DNA of 45,203 nucleotides from Planctomycetota bacterium (GCA_016872715.1 VGZD01000016.1:1-45203); one strand, 5' to 3'. Positions 25,986 through 34,476 are shown, numbered from the stretch's first letter. Program-made: numbers and translations. The notes: generated from the sequence alone by a model not told the origin.

Positions 25986-26039
25986 CTTCGCCCCGCCCCA
26001 CGGCGCAAGACCCTCTCGACAGGCTCAGGACGACAGACG

Positions 26040-26756
26040 ATGGCACGGATCGACGGCAGGACGGCGGATGCTCTGAGGCAGGTCTCGTTCGCGCGCGGCT
26101 TCAGCAAGCATGCGCCGGGTTCGGTGCTCGTGTCGTTCGGAGACACGCGCGTGCTGTGCACAGCGATGTACACCGACGGAGTGCCGCCGTTTCTGCAGGG
26201 GCGCGGACAGGGCTGGTTGACGGCCGAGTACTCGATGCTCCCGAGCTCCACGAAGGACCGCAAGGCGCGCGACCGCAACGGCAAGGTCGACGGGCGCTCG
26301 GTGGAGATCCAGCGCTTGATCGGTCGCTCGCTGCGCGGAGTCGTCGATCTCACGAAGCTGACCGAGCGCACGGTGTGGGTCGATTGCGACGTGCTGCAGG
26401 CCGACGGGGGCACGCGCACGGCAGCGATCACGGGCACGTATGTCGCGCTGCACGATCTGTTCAAGCACATGGAGCACAAGCGCGTGCTGCGCGGCTGGCC
26501 GCTGCTGTCGCAGCTCGCGGCCGTGTCGGTGGGCGTGATCGCCAACGAGGTGCTCGTCGACCTCAACTACGCCGAGGACAGCAAGGCCGAAACGGACATG
26601 AACCTCGTGATGACGGGCGAAGGCCGCTTCATCGAGGTGCAGGGCTCGGCCGAGCTCGCGCCGTTCTCGCGCGAGCACCTCGACACGCTGCTCGCCCACG
26701 GTTCGACCGCGATCAGTCGCCTGTTCGAGCTGCAACGTGCGGCGCTCGGCAGCTAG
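26040..26756 (+). CDS. rph: Ribonuclease PH
   Basis: RNase PH trims tRNA 3' ends phosphorolytically. The 238-residue protein is of normal length and carries the family start (RIDGRTADALRQVSFARGFS), GSVLVSFGDTRVLC, GQGWLTAEYSMLP, QRLIGRSLRGVVD, and the phosphate-site region VDCDVLQADGGTRTAAITG. DLNYAEDSKAETDMNLVM and EVQGSAELAPFSREHL carry the catalytic acidic residues. The next gene starts inside its last 20 bases. In many bacteria rph is followed directly by the XTP pyrophosphatase gene; here the hydrolase-NamZ gene lies between. Confidence 0.97.
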   Translation: MARIDGRTADALRQVSFARGFSKHAPGSVLVSFGDTRVLCTAMYTDGVPPFLQGRGQGWLTAEYSMLPSSTKDRKARDRNGKVDGRSVEIQRLIGRSLRGVVDLTKLTERTVWVDCDVLQADGGTRTAAITGTYVALHDLFKHMEHKRVLRGWPLLSQLAAVSVGVIANEVLVDLNYAEDSKAETDMNLVMTGEGRFIEVQGSAELAPFSREHLDTLLAHGSTAISRLFELQRAALGS

Positions 26757-28983
26757 TGCGCTCGCTCTCGCGCTGCTCGCTCTCGCGGCGCCGGCGCAGC
26801 TCGCACGGGAACTCGACCTCGCTCTCGCGCGCGCACTCGCGACCGGCGCGGTGCCCGGAGCGGTCGTCGCGGTGGGACGCGGCGACGAGGTGCTGTTCGA
26901 GCGCGCGTTCGGCGCGCGGGCGCTCGAGCCGCGCGAGGAAGCGACGGTGGACACGCTCTACGACCTCGCGTCGCTCACCAAGCCGATCGCGACGGCGAGC
27001 AGCGTGCTGAAGCTCGTCGAGCGCGGCGCGCTCGAGCTCGACGCTCCCGTGGCGCGGCACCTGACGGAATTTGGAAGTCGCGGCAAGGACGCGATCACGG
27101 TCGAGATGCTGCTCCTGCACACCAGCGGTCTCGTCGCGGACAATCCGCTCGACGACTACGTCGGCGCGCGTGCGCAGATGTGGACGCGCATCTGCGAGCT
27201 CGCGCCGCGCCAGACTCCGGGGACCAAGTTCACCTACAGCGACGTCGGCTACATCGTGCTCGGCGAGCTCGTGGCGCGCGTGGACGGACGGCCGCTCGAC
27301 GCCTTCGCGCGCGCGGAGCTGTTCGAGCCGCTCGGCATGCTCGACACGCTGTTCACGCCGCCGCCTGAGCTCGCGCCGCGCTGTGCGCCGACCGAGCAGC
27401 GCGGCGGGCGCTGGATGCGCGGCGAAGTGCACGACCCGCGCGCGTTCGCGCTCGGCGGAGTCGCGGGGCACGCGGGGCTGTTCTCGACCGCCGCCGATGT
27501 GTCGCGCTGGTGCCGCATGCTGCTCGCGGGCGGTGAGCTCGACGGCGTGCGCGTCTTGGAGACGCGCACGGTCGAGGCGCTGCTCTCGCCGCGCACGCTC
27601 CCCGGCGGCGGCCTGCGCACACTGGCGCTCGACTGCGACACGGAGCTCTCCCTCGCGCGCGGCAGCGTCTTCACGCGCGGCACGACGTTCGGCCACACGG
27701 GTTTCACGGGCACGTCGCTGTGGCTCGATCCATCGACCATGGGCTACGTGCTCGCGCTGTGCAACCGCGTGCATCCCGCGGGCGCGGGCGACACGCGCGA
27801 GCTGCGGCGCGCCGTCGCGGATGCCGCGGCGCGCGCGTTGCACGCGAGCGAAGGCGTGCTCACGGGCGCGGACGTGCTCGCGCGCGAGGGTTGCGCGCGG
27901 CTCGCGGGCCGCAAGGTCGCGCTGCTCACGAATCGAACGGGGCGTCTGAAGTCGGGCGAGCGCACGATCGATCTCCTCGCGCGCACTCCGGGCGTCCTGC
28001 TGCGCTCGCTCCTCGCGCCCGAGCACGGACTCGGTGCGCGCGCGGAGGGTTCGATCGAAAACGAGATCGATCCAGCGACCGGCCTCGTGATCCACTCGCT
28101 GTACGGCGCGACGCGCAGGCCGACACCCGAGATGCTCGCCGGCTGCGACACGCTGGTCGTCGACCTCCAGCACGTCGGCACGCGCATCTACACCTACGAG
28201 TCCACGCTGGCGTACGCGCTGGAAGTCGCGGGCTCGCTCGGCGTGCGCGTCGTCGTGCTCGACCGACCCGACCCACTCGCGCTGCTCGCCGCGCAAGGTC
28301 CGCTCGCGGATGCACAGCGGCTCGACTTCACGTCGCACCGCGCGCTTCCGCTGGCGCACGGACTGACGCTCGGCGAGCGCGCGCGGCTGGAGCGCGAGCA
28401 CTTCGGCGTCGCGTGCGAGCTCGAGGTCATCGCCTGCGAGGGCTGGCGGCGCTCGATGCGCTGGGCACAGACGGGTCTGGAGTGGCAGGACCCGAGCCCA
28501 AACCTGCGCAACGAGACACAGGTGCTGCTCTATCCCGGCATCGCGCTGCTCGAACCGACGAATGTGTCGGTCGGTCGCGGCACGGACGAGCCGTTCGAGC
28601 GCTTGGGCGCGCCGTGGATCGAGCCGCTCGCCCTCGCGCGCGCGCTCGACGCGCTGGAGCTCCCCGGATTGGAATTCACGCCGCTGCGGTTCACGCCGAG
28701 CGCGAGCACGTTCGCCAACGAGGCCTGCGGAGGCGTCCACATCACGGTGGGCAGGCGCGAAGCGGTGCGCGTCGTCGAGGCCGGGCTCGCCATCGCGCGC
28801 ACGCTGCGCGACCTCTACGGTGAGCGCTTCGAGTTCGAGCGCATCGACCGGCTGCTGCGCGACCGCGAGACGCTCGCGCTGCTCTCCAGTGGCGCGCGCA
28901 TCGCGGACATCGCGGCGAGTTGGAGCGGCGATCTCGCCGCGTTCGAGGCGCTCGCAGCCAAGGTGCGGCTGTACGAGCCCTGA
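26737..28983 (+). CDS. Secreted fusion: class C beta-lactamase-like serine hydrolase + NamZ-type exo-N-acetylmuramidase (DUF1343)
   Basis: This 748-residue protein has a signal peptide (RRSAASALALALLALAAPAQ) from GTG 26737, which overlaps the rph stop. Residues ~25-370 are a serine hydrolase: nucleophile S79-x-x-K82 in ASLTKPIA, YSD at 167-169, and HTGFTG as the third-box equivalent. Residues ~385-748 are DUF1343/NamZ: RKVALLTNRTGRL, LLAPEHGLGA, SLYGATRRPTPEML, VVDLQHVGTRIYTYESTL, PSPNLRNETQVLLYPG and ALLEPTNVSVGRGTDEPFER. In Bacillus subtilis, NamZ (YbbC) strips terminal MurNAc from peptidoglycan fragments, and a beta-lactamase-family amidase (AmiE, YbbE) is encoded nearby. A single chain would couple peptide removal and MurNAc release outside the cytoplasm; the coupling is inference. 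The hydrolase part could instead be an esterase. Confidence 0.88.
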   Translation: MRRSAASALALALLALAAPAQLARELDLALARALATGAVPGAVVAVGRGDEVLFERAFGARALEPREEATVDTLYDLASLTKPIATASSVLKLVERGALELDAPVARHLTEFGSRGKDAITVEMLLLHTSGLVADNPLDDYVGARAQMWTRICELAPRQTPGTKFTYSDVGYIVLGELVARVDGRPLDAFARAELFEPLGMLDTLFTPPPELAPRCAPTEQRGGRWMRGEVHDPRAFALGGVAGHAGLFSTAADVSRWCRMLLAGGELDGVRVLETRTVEALLSPRTLPGGGLRTLALDCDTELSLARGSVFTRGTTFGHTGFTGTSLWLDPSTMGYVLALCNRVHPAGAGDTRELRRAVADAAARALHASEGVLTGADVLAREGCARLAGRKVALLTNRTGRLKSGERTIDLLARTPGVLLRSLLAPEHGLGARAEGSIENEIDPATGLVIHSLYGATRRPTPEMLAGCDTLVVDLQHVGTRIYTYESTLAYALEVAGSLGVRVVVLDRPDPLALLAAQGPLADAQRLDFTSHRALPLAHGLTLGERARLEREHFGVACELEVIACEGWRRSMRWAQTGLEWQDPSPNLRNETQVLLYPGIALLEPTNVSVGRGTDEPFERLGAPWIEPLALARALDALELPGLEFTPLRFTPSASTFANEACGGVHITVGRREAVRVVEAGLAIARTLRDLYGERFEFERIDRLLRDRETLALLSSGARIADIAASWSGDLAAFEALAAKVRLYEP

Positions 28984-28987
28984 GCGC

Positions 28988-28993
28988 TATCCT
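28988..28993 (+). promoter_or_regulatory. Candidate -10 box TATCCT for the XTP pyrophosphatase gene
   Basis: GCTATCCT lies four bases after the preceding TGA and eight bases before the ATG at 29002, so the gene probably has its own leaderless transcript. Confidence 0.45.
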
Positions 28994-29001
28994 GCGCCGC
29001 C

Positions 29002-29619
29002 ATGAAGCTCCTGCTCGCGAGCAGCAACAAGAAGAAGCACGCCGAGTTCGCGCGATTGCTCGCGCCGCTGGGGTTCGACGTGCTCCTGCCCGCGCAAGTG
29101 GGCGGCCTTCCCGAAGTCGACGAGGACCAACCGACCTTCGCGGGCAATGCGGCGAAGAAGGCGCTCTCCGCGGCGCGCGCGCACGGCCTGTGGGCGCTCG
29201 CCGATGATTCGGGCCTCGAAGTCGATGCGCTCGGTGGCGAGCCCGGCGTGAAGAGCGCGCGCTACGCGGGCGAGCACGGCGCCGACGGCGCGAACAACGC
29301 GCTCCTGCTGCGCAACCTCGCGCATGTTCCCGACCACCGGCGCGGCGCGCGCTTCACCTGCGCACTCGCCCTCGCGCGCGGGGAGGGGACGCTCGCGCTC
29401 GAGGTCATGGGCCACGCCCATGGACGCATCCTGCACGCTCCGAGGGGAAACGGCGATTTCGGCTACGACCCGCTGTTCCTGTTCACCGAGCCCGGCTTCG
29501 CCCAGACCGGCCGCGGTTTCGCCGAGCTCGCGCCGGAGGAAAAGGGCCTCGTGAGCCACCGCGGGCGCGCCGCACGCGAGCTCGCGCGGCTGCTCGCGGC
29601 CCTGCCGCGCCCCGTGTAG
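29002..29619 (+). CDS. rdgB: XTP/dITP pyrophosphatase (RdgB/HAM1 family)
   Basis: The enzyme hydrolyses ITP, dITP and XTP to monophosphates so that deaminated purines stay out of DNA and RNA. The 205-residue protein starts LLLASSNKKKHAEFARLL, with TFAGNAAKKALSAA, the catalytic block WALADDSGLEVDALGGEPGV, SARYAGEHG, GDFGYDPLF and VSHRGRA, all at expected positions. No Shine-Dalgarno sequence is visible. It lies between the hydrolase-NamZ gene and lepA. Confidence 0.96.
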   Translation: MKLLLASSNKKKHAEFARLLAPLGFDVLLPAQVGGLPEVDEDQPTFAGNAAKKALSAARAHGLWALADDSGLEVDALGGEPGVKSARYAGEHGADGANNALLLRNLAHVPDHRRGARFTCALALARGEGTLALEVMGHAHGRILHAPRGNGDFGYDPLFLFTEPGFAQTGRGFAELAPEEKGLVSHRGRAARELARLLAALPRPV

Positions 29620-29642
29620 TCGCGGCTGCGCGGCTCGCTGCG

Positions 29643-29648
29643 TATACT
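29643..29648 (+). promoter_or_regulatory. Candidate -10 box TATACT for lepA
   Basis: TATACT lies 48 bases before the lepA GTG; the leader contains GGAGAG, but far from the start. Confidence 0.35.
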
Positions 29649-29696
29649 TCTCGCCCCCCAAGAGCCGCCTGGAGAGCCGCTCGGGGTACAGCGCCC

Positions 29697-31508
29697 GTGG
29701 ACAATCGCCTCATCCGCAACTTCGCGATCATCGCGCACATCGACCACGGCAAGTCGACTCTCGCCGACCGCCTGCTCGAGATCTCGGGCGCCGTCGACAA
29801 GCGCGACATGAAGGCGCAGCTGCTCGACTCGATGGACCTCGAGCGCGAGCGCGGCATCACGATCAAGGCCAGCGCGGTCACGATTCACCACGTGTACAAG
29901 GACGAGCGCTACGAGCTCAACCTGATCGACACGCCGGGCCACGTCGACTTCAACTACGAGGTCCAGAAGGCGCTGCAGGCCTGTGAAGGCGCGCTCTTGC
30001 TCGTCGATGCCAGTCAGGGCGTCGAGGCCCAGACGGTCGCCAACGCCTACCTCGCCGTCGAGGGCAACCTCGAGATCTTGCCGGTCATCAACAAGATCGA
30101 CCTGCCCCACGCGCGCCCCGAGGTGGTCAAGGAGGAGATCGAAAACTCGATCGGCATCGACGCCACCGCGGCGCTCGGCGTGAGCGCGAAGTCGGGCCTC
30201 GGCGTGCCGGAACTGCTGAACCAGATCATCGAGAAGATCCCCGCGCCCAAGGGCAAGGCCGACGACCCGCTGCGCGCGCTGATCTTCGATGCACAGTACG
30301 ACGAATACCGCGGCATCATCGTGTACCTGCGCGTGGTCGACGGGACGATCCGCGAGCGGCAACTCATCCACATGATGGGCACCGGGACGACCTACGAGGC
30401 GATCGAGATCGGCCGCTTCACGCCCAAGATGGCGCGCTGCGGAGAGCTCGGGCCCGGCGAGGTCGGTTACTTCATCTCGAACATCAAGAACCTCGGCGAC
30501 GTGCGCATCGGCGACACGCTGACGATCCACAAGGGGCCGAAGGTGGAGATGCTCCCCGGCTACCGCCCGCCGATCCACATGGTGTACGCGGATTTCTTCC
30601 CGACGAACACCGGCGATTTCGAGAGCCTGCGCGAGGGCCTGACCACGCTCTCGCTCTCCGACTCCTCGTTCAACTTCGAAGCCGTGACCAGCGAGGCGCT
30701 CGGCTTCGGCTTCCGCTGCGGCTTCCTCGGACTGCTCCACATGGAGATCGTGCAGGAGCGCCTCGAGCGCGAGCACGACCTCGACATGATCCAGACGGCG
30801 CCGACCGTCACCTACAAGATCATCCTGCCCGACGGCGTGGAGAAGACGATCCAGTCTCCCGGCCAACTGCCGAGCCCCGACAAGTACGAGGAGATCCTCG
30901 AACCCTACGCGCGCGTCACGATCATGACGCCATCGGAGTTCATCGGGAACGTGATGAAGATCGCCGCCGATCACCGCGGCGACTTCGTGCGACAGGACCA
31001 CCTCTCGCCCACCCGCGTGCAGCTCGTCTACGACCTGCCGCTCGGCGAGATCATCTACGACTTCTTCGACAAGCTGAAGAGCTCGACGCGCGGCTACGGC
31101 ACGCTCAACTACGAGATCACCGGCTACAAGCAGTCCAAGCTCGTCAAGCTGCGCATCCTCGTCAACGGCAAGGAAGTCGACGCGCTCACCTGCATCGTCC
31201 ACAAGGACCAAGCGGAGTACCGCGGCCGCGCGATCATCAAGCGCATGCGCAAGGAGATCCCGCGCCACCTGTTCGAGATCGCCCTGCAGGCCGCCATCGA
31301 CAGCCGCATCATCGCGCGCGAGTCGATCTCGGCACTGCGCAAGGACGTCACGGCCAAGTGCTACGGCGGCGACGTGTCGCGCAAGCGCAAGCTGCTCGAA
31401 AAGCAGAAGGAAGGCAAGCGGCGCATGCGGCAGGTCGGCAACGTCGAGATCCCGCAGAGGGCCTTCCTCGCCGTCCTCGGCAGCGACGACGACGAGTCGA
31501 GCGACTGA
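29697..31508 (+). CDS. lepA: Elongation factor 4 (LepA)
   Basis: EF4 is a ribosomal GTPase that back-translocates or remodels stalled ribosomes. The 603-residue protein has the full set: P-loop AHIDHGKSTLADRLLE, switch I with RERGITIKASAV, DTPGHVDFNYEV, NKIDLPHARPE, then the EF-G-like domains and the LepA-specific C-terminus (GGDVSRKRKLLEKQKEGKRR). The start is GTG (encoding MDNRLIRNF). It converges on the GT2 gene with ten bases between the stops. Confidence 0.98.
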   Translation: MDNRLIRNFAIIAHIDHGKSTLADRLLEISGAVDKRDMKAQLLDSMDLERERGITIKASAVTIHHVYKDERYELNLIDTPGHVDFNYEVQKALQACEGALLLVDASQGVEAQTVANAYLAVEGNLEILPVINKIDLPHARPEVVKEEIENSIGIDATAALGVSAKSGLGVPELLNQIIEKIPAPKGKADDPLRALIFDAQYDEYRGIIVYLRVVDGTIRERQLIHMMGTGTTYEAIEIGRFTPKMARCGELGPGEVGYFISNIKNLGDVRIGDTLTIHKGPKVEMLPGYRPPIHMVYADFFPTNTGDFESLREGLTTLSLSDSSFNFEAVTSEALGFGFRCGFLGLLHMEIVQERLEREHDLDMIQTAPTVTYKIILPDGVEKTIQSPGQLPSPDKYEEILEPYARVTIMTPSEFIGNVMKIAADHRGDFVRQDHLSPTRVQLVYDLPLGEIIYDFFDKLKSSTRGYGTLNYEITGYKQSKLVKLRILVNGKEVDALTCIVHKDQAEYRGRAIIKRMRKEIPRHLFEIALQAAIDSRIIARESISALRKDVTAKCYGGDVSRKRKLLEKQKEGKRRMRQVGNVEIPQRAFLAVLGSDDDESSD

Positions 31509-31518
31509 GGAGCGCTCG

Positions 31519-33450
31519 CTAGCTCCAGCGCAGCGCCGCAGCCCCCGCGAGCGCGGCGAGGGGCAGGGCGCGGATGGCGACGCGCGCCCACGTTCGGCGA
31601 CCTTCGAGCTCGACGGGCACGAGCTGCATGGCGATGGCGGCCACGGCGAGCGGAAGGCCCATGCCCTCGCTCGGCGCGAACGCCGCGCCGAGCGTGAGGA
31701 GCGAGAGCAGCGCGAGGCCGAGCGCGCTCTCCGTGGCACGTCGTGCGGGCCACGAGCACGCGCTCCACGCGAGCACGAGCACGACCGCGAGCGCCGCCCA
31801 CGGCTCGCGCGCAGCCCTCGCGAGCGGCGGCGGCGCGCCTGCGAACGAACGCGCGAGCCACCATGCTCCGCACAGCGCACCAGCGAAGAAGCCGGCGCGC
31901 ACGGCGGCGCTCCACCACGAGCGCTCGAGCAGCGGCGCGGCGACGATCGCCGCGGCGCTCGCGACCGCGAGCGGCACGAAGGCGGTCTTGGTGAAGGCCA
32001 GCGCCGCGAGGCAGGTCATGCACAGCGCGCGCAGCCAGCCGGAGTTCGTGTTGCGGATTCCGATCACGCCGGCCGCGAGGCAGGCGAGCAGCCCGTGCAA
32101 GTCATGGCCGAGCGGTTGCGCGAGGAGCAGGAGCCCTGCCAGCGCGGCCTCGGGCCGCCTCGAGGCGACGAGCAACGCCAGCGCGATCAGCAGGGCGCTC
32201 GCGGTGCGCAGCGCGCCGTCCCACAGGACCGCGCGATCCCACGCGAGCGCGGCCCCGTGTTCGCCCGTCACCAGAGTCCACATCGGCCCAGCGTGCACGA
32301 AGCGCGTGCCCGACTCCGGGTCGATCGGACGCAGGGCGAGCGCGAGCGTGAGCGCGAGTGCGGCCAGCACGCGCAGCCCGACGAGCGACGCGCAGGAGCG
32401 CGCGAGCGTCACGAGAAAGGCGAGACAGCGCCGGGGTCCGCAACCGAGCAGCAACATCAGCGCGCTCGAGCTCAGAGCCACTCCCAGCGCGAGCTCGTGG
32501 TTGCCGAGGCGAAGGGCGTCGCTGTGCCGAGGGTTGGTCCACGGCAACGCGAGCGCGGCGTCCCACCAGCGCATGCGTCCGCGGATGCGGCGCGCCAGCA
32601 GGATGGCCGCGGCGCCGAGCGCGCCCGCCAAAAGAGAGACTCCGTGATCGCCCCACGAACCGCGCTCGCGCCAGTACGCGGCGGCGAGCACCCACAGCGC
32701 CAGCGCGGACCACGCGAGCCACACGAGCGCGGGCTCGGTCATCGCGGCGACGTACCAGCGCAGGTACTTCGGCGCCCACGACCAGACCTTGAAGCGACTC
32801 TCGCCCGCGGAGCGATCGCGCCACCGAGTCGGCACTTCCGCGACGCCCGCCTCCGCGAGGTGCGCCTTGACGCTGAGCTCGAGCCCGATGTCGAACGCGC
32901 CCTGCGCCTGCACGCTGGTGCGCCGCAGGAAGGCGCGGCTGTAGGCCTTGAAGTTGTTGGTCGCGTCGTGCGTCGCCATGCCCGCGAACCAGTGCAGCGA
33001 GAGCCCCGCGACGCGCGAAAGCGTGCGCTTGACGATCGGCCCGCCCTCTTGCGATCCGCCCGGCATGTAGCGTGAGCCGGCGACGACCGCGGCGCCGCTC
33101 GCTCGCAGCTTGCGCGCCAGCTCGAGGATCTTCTCCGGCGGATCGCTCAGGTCCGCCATGGTCGTCACGATCACGTCGCCCGCCGCCACGTCGAAGCCCG
33201 CGCGAAGCGCGTTCGCCGCGCCGCGTCCGATGCGATTGCGCACGAGCCGCAGCGTCGGCGGAACGTCCGGCATCCGCGCGATGGCGCCGAGCGTCGTGTC
33301 CTCGTCCGTGTCGTGCACGACGAGGATCTCGTGCGGCTCGCGCTCGAGCGCACTCCACAGGCCGCGCAAGCACGCGGCGATGTTGGCGTGCTCGTTGTAG
33401 ACGGGCACGACGACGCTGACGAGGCGCTCGGGCGGCTGGAGGGCGTTCAC
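31519..33450 (-). CDS. GT2 glycosyltransferase fused to a large multi-pass membrane region
   Basis: This 643-residue protein starts at GTG 33450, 38 bases after the sugar-transferase stop; longer readings overlap that gene. Residues ~10-240 are a DPM1-like GT2 domain: VSVVVPVYNEHANIAAC, ILVVHDTDEDTTLG, GRGAANALRAGF, TMADLSDPPEKI as the metal site region, and GSRYMPGGSQEGG. The remaining ~400 residues hold about ten membrane helices in at least two blocks, the second containing AQPLGHDLHGLLACLAAGVI. Ordinary DPM1/GtrB proteins have two to four helices. The tail has no motif I know; it could anchor or be a second, GT-C-like or flippase-like part. Context: first genes of the polysaccharide locus, so it may make a lipid-linked side-chain sugar donor. 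Confidence 0.8.
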   Translation of the reverse strand: MNALQPPERLVSVVVPVYNEHANIAACLRGLWSALEREPHEILVVHDTDEDTTLGAIARMPDVPPTLRLVRNRIGRGAANALRAGFDVAAGDVIVTTMADLSDPPEKILELARKLRASGAAVVAGSRYMPGGSQEGGPIVKRTLSRVAGLSLHWFAGMATHDATNNFKAYSRAFLRRTSVQAQGAFDIGLELSVKAHLAEAGVAEVPTRWRDRSAGESRFKVWSWAPKYLRWYVAAMTEPALVWLAWSALALWVLAAAYWRERGSWGDHGVSLLAGALGAAAILLARRIRGRMRWWDAALALPWTNPRHSDALRLGNHELALGVALSSSALMLLLGCGPRRCLAFLVTLARSCASLVGLRVLAALALTLALALRPIDPESGTRFVHAGPMWTLVTGEHGAALAWDRAVLWDGALRTASALLIALALLVASRRPEAALAGLLLLAQPLGHDLHGLLACLAAGVIGIRNTNSGWLRALCMTCLAALAFTKTAFVPLAVASAAAIVAAPLLERSWWSAAVRAGFFAGALCGAWWLARSFAGAPPPLARAAREPWAALAVVLVLAWSACSWPARRATESALGLALLSLLTLGAAFAPSEGMGLPLAVAAIAMQLVPVELEGRRTWARVAIRALPLAALAGAAALRWS

Positions 33451-33488
33451 GGAGGGCGAATGAGCTTCGCCCAGAAGCGAGCGGAAGG

Positions 33489-34250
33489 CTAGCTCTTGCT
33501 CGAGCCGCGCCACTTCCAGCCGCGGCCGCGCAGCATCCACAGCGCCGTTCGCACGAGGATTCCCAGATCGCGACCGAACGTCAGCGACGCTTGGTAATCG
33601 CGGTTGATGGCGAGCTTGCGACGGTACGCCTCGACATCACGCGGCGTGTAGCCCTGCGTGACCTGAGCGGGGCCGGTGATGCCGGGCCGAATCGCGAGCC
33701 GCTCGGTGAAGCCCGGCACGTGCTCCGCGGCCCACTGCTCGACCTCGACCATCTCGGGCCGCGGACCGATGAAGCTCATCTCGCCGCGCAGCACGTTGTA
33801 GAGCTGCGGCAGCTCGTCGAGATGCGAGCTGCGCAGGAAGCGTCCGAATGGCGTGACGCGCGCGCGATCTCCGTTGCTCCACGACTCGAACGGCGTGCCC
33901 TGGGGCTCGCTCATGGTGCGGAACTTGACCAACGTGAACGGACGTCCGCGATGGCCGATGCGCGGCTGGAGGAAGAACACTCTGCGCGGCGAGCCGAACG
34001 CGATGGTGCTCGCGAGCGCGACCGCGACCACCAGCGGAATGGCGAACGGCAGCGTGACGGCGAGCAGGACGATGTCGAGCGCGGGATGGCGGAGGCGGTA
34101 CCAGGTGCCGCGCGGCTCGAGTGCGAGCCAGTCGATGGCGGCAGGGGCGGGAAACGCCTCGGCTCGGGCCGCGGCCAACTCGTCGGTCTGGAGGGCGAAG
34201 AGTTCGCGGAGCGGCAACGAGGCTGCGGACGTCTCGGTCGTGCGAGGCAT
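33489..34250 (-). CDS. Initiating phosphoglycosyl transferase (bacterial sugar transferase family)
   Basis: The protein (253 residues) would start polysaccharide synthesis by moving a sugar-phosphate from a nucleotide sugar to undecaprenyl phosphate. It has a ~45-residue N-terminal stretch, one re-entrant membrane helix (PALDIVLLAVTLPFAIPLVV), VFFLQPRIGHRGRPFTLVKF, then the catalytic DE pair in SSHLDELPQLYNVLRGEMSF and IGPRPEM, and RPGITGPAQVTQGY. It is the short monotopic PglC/WcaJ-C-terminal type without the four extra helices of WbaP. ATG 34250 begins MPRTTETSAASLPL; the frame stays open upstream but is low-complexity. Divergent from the flippase gene. Confidence 0.92.
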   Translation of the reverse strand: MPRTTETSAASLPLRELFALQTDELAAARAEAFPAPAAIDWLALEPRGTWYRLRHPALDIVLLAVTLPFAIPLVVAVALASTIAFGSPRRVFFLQPRIGHRGRPFTLVKFRTMSEPQGTPFESWSNGDRARVTPFGRFLRSSHLDELPQLYNVLRGEMSFIGPRPEMVEVEQWAAEHVPGFTERLAIRPGITGPAQVTQGYTPRDVEAYRRKLAINRDYQASLTFGRDLGILVRTALWMLRGRGWKWRGSSKS

Positions 34251-34367
34251 GCGGGGCAAGGCGGTGAGTCGAGGTGCAGAACGAGGGGGAACCGTCCCGG
34301 ATTTCGGTCGCCGGAGGGGGGCAAGTGAAGTCGCGGTGCGCAGTTCCACGGCTGGGACGGGCCGCCA

Positions 34368-34394
34368 TGGCCCCGTGGCGCCCACAGGGGGCCA
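34368..34394. promoter_or_regulatory. Hairpin in the divergent region of the polysaccharide locus
   Basis: TGGCCCC-GTGG, loop CGC, then CCAC, two unpaired bases, and GGGGCCA: eleven pairs in all. It lies in the 226-base gap between the sugar-transferase and flippase genes. It may be an operator or a leader structure; nothing else in the gap was recognised, and no TAnnnT box was found. Confidence 0.4.
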
Positions 34395-34476
34395 CCGGCT
34401 CGGTCCTCAAGCCCCCCTCCCAAGGGATCGAAAACACAGAAAGTCCTGCGCGCCGCTCGCGTGCGCGCCTCCGTCC

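Larger units (their letters stand above)
25441..26039. other. 599-base gene-free region rich in repeats and hairpins
   Basis: I see no convincing gene. It contains a 14-bp tandem array (25489-25544), 13-bp arrays (25580-25662), an inverted repeat GCGAGCC/GGCTCGC (25776-25797), a T7 run (25933-25939), a strong hairpin (25942-25974), and the rph promoter and leader. At 26011-26036 there is CTCGACAGGCTCAGGACGAC. Its reverse complement resembles the widely scattered CCTGAGCCTGTCGA-type element of many bacterial genomes, here supplying the rph ribosome binding site (AGGA, nine bases before the ATG). Short frames on both strands are low-complexity Arg/Pro/Ser and change character at each repeat. 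Confidence 0.7.

Noticed and set aside
25576-26046. 156-codon - frame in the gene-free region
   Set aside because: It starts in the dispersed-type element and runs through minisatellites; composition changes abruptly and no domain is seen.
26713-28740. 675-codon - frame opposite the hydrolase-NamZ gene
   Set aside because: Arg/Glu/Gln-rich shadow with no domain; the + strand protein has conserved motifs throughout.
29463-31880. 805-codon - frame opposite lepA
   Set aside because: Shadow of the highly conserved LepA sequence.
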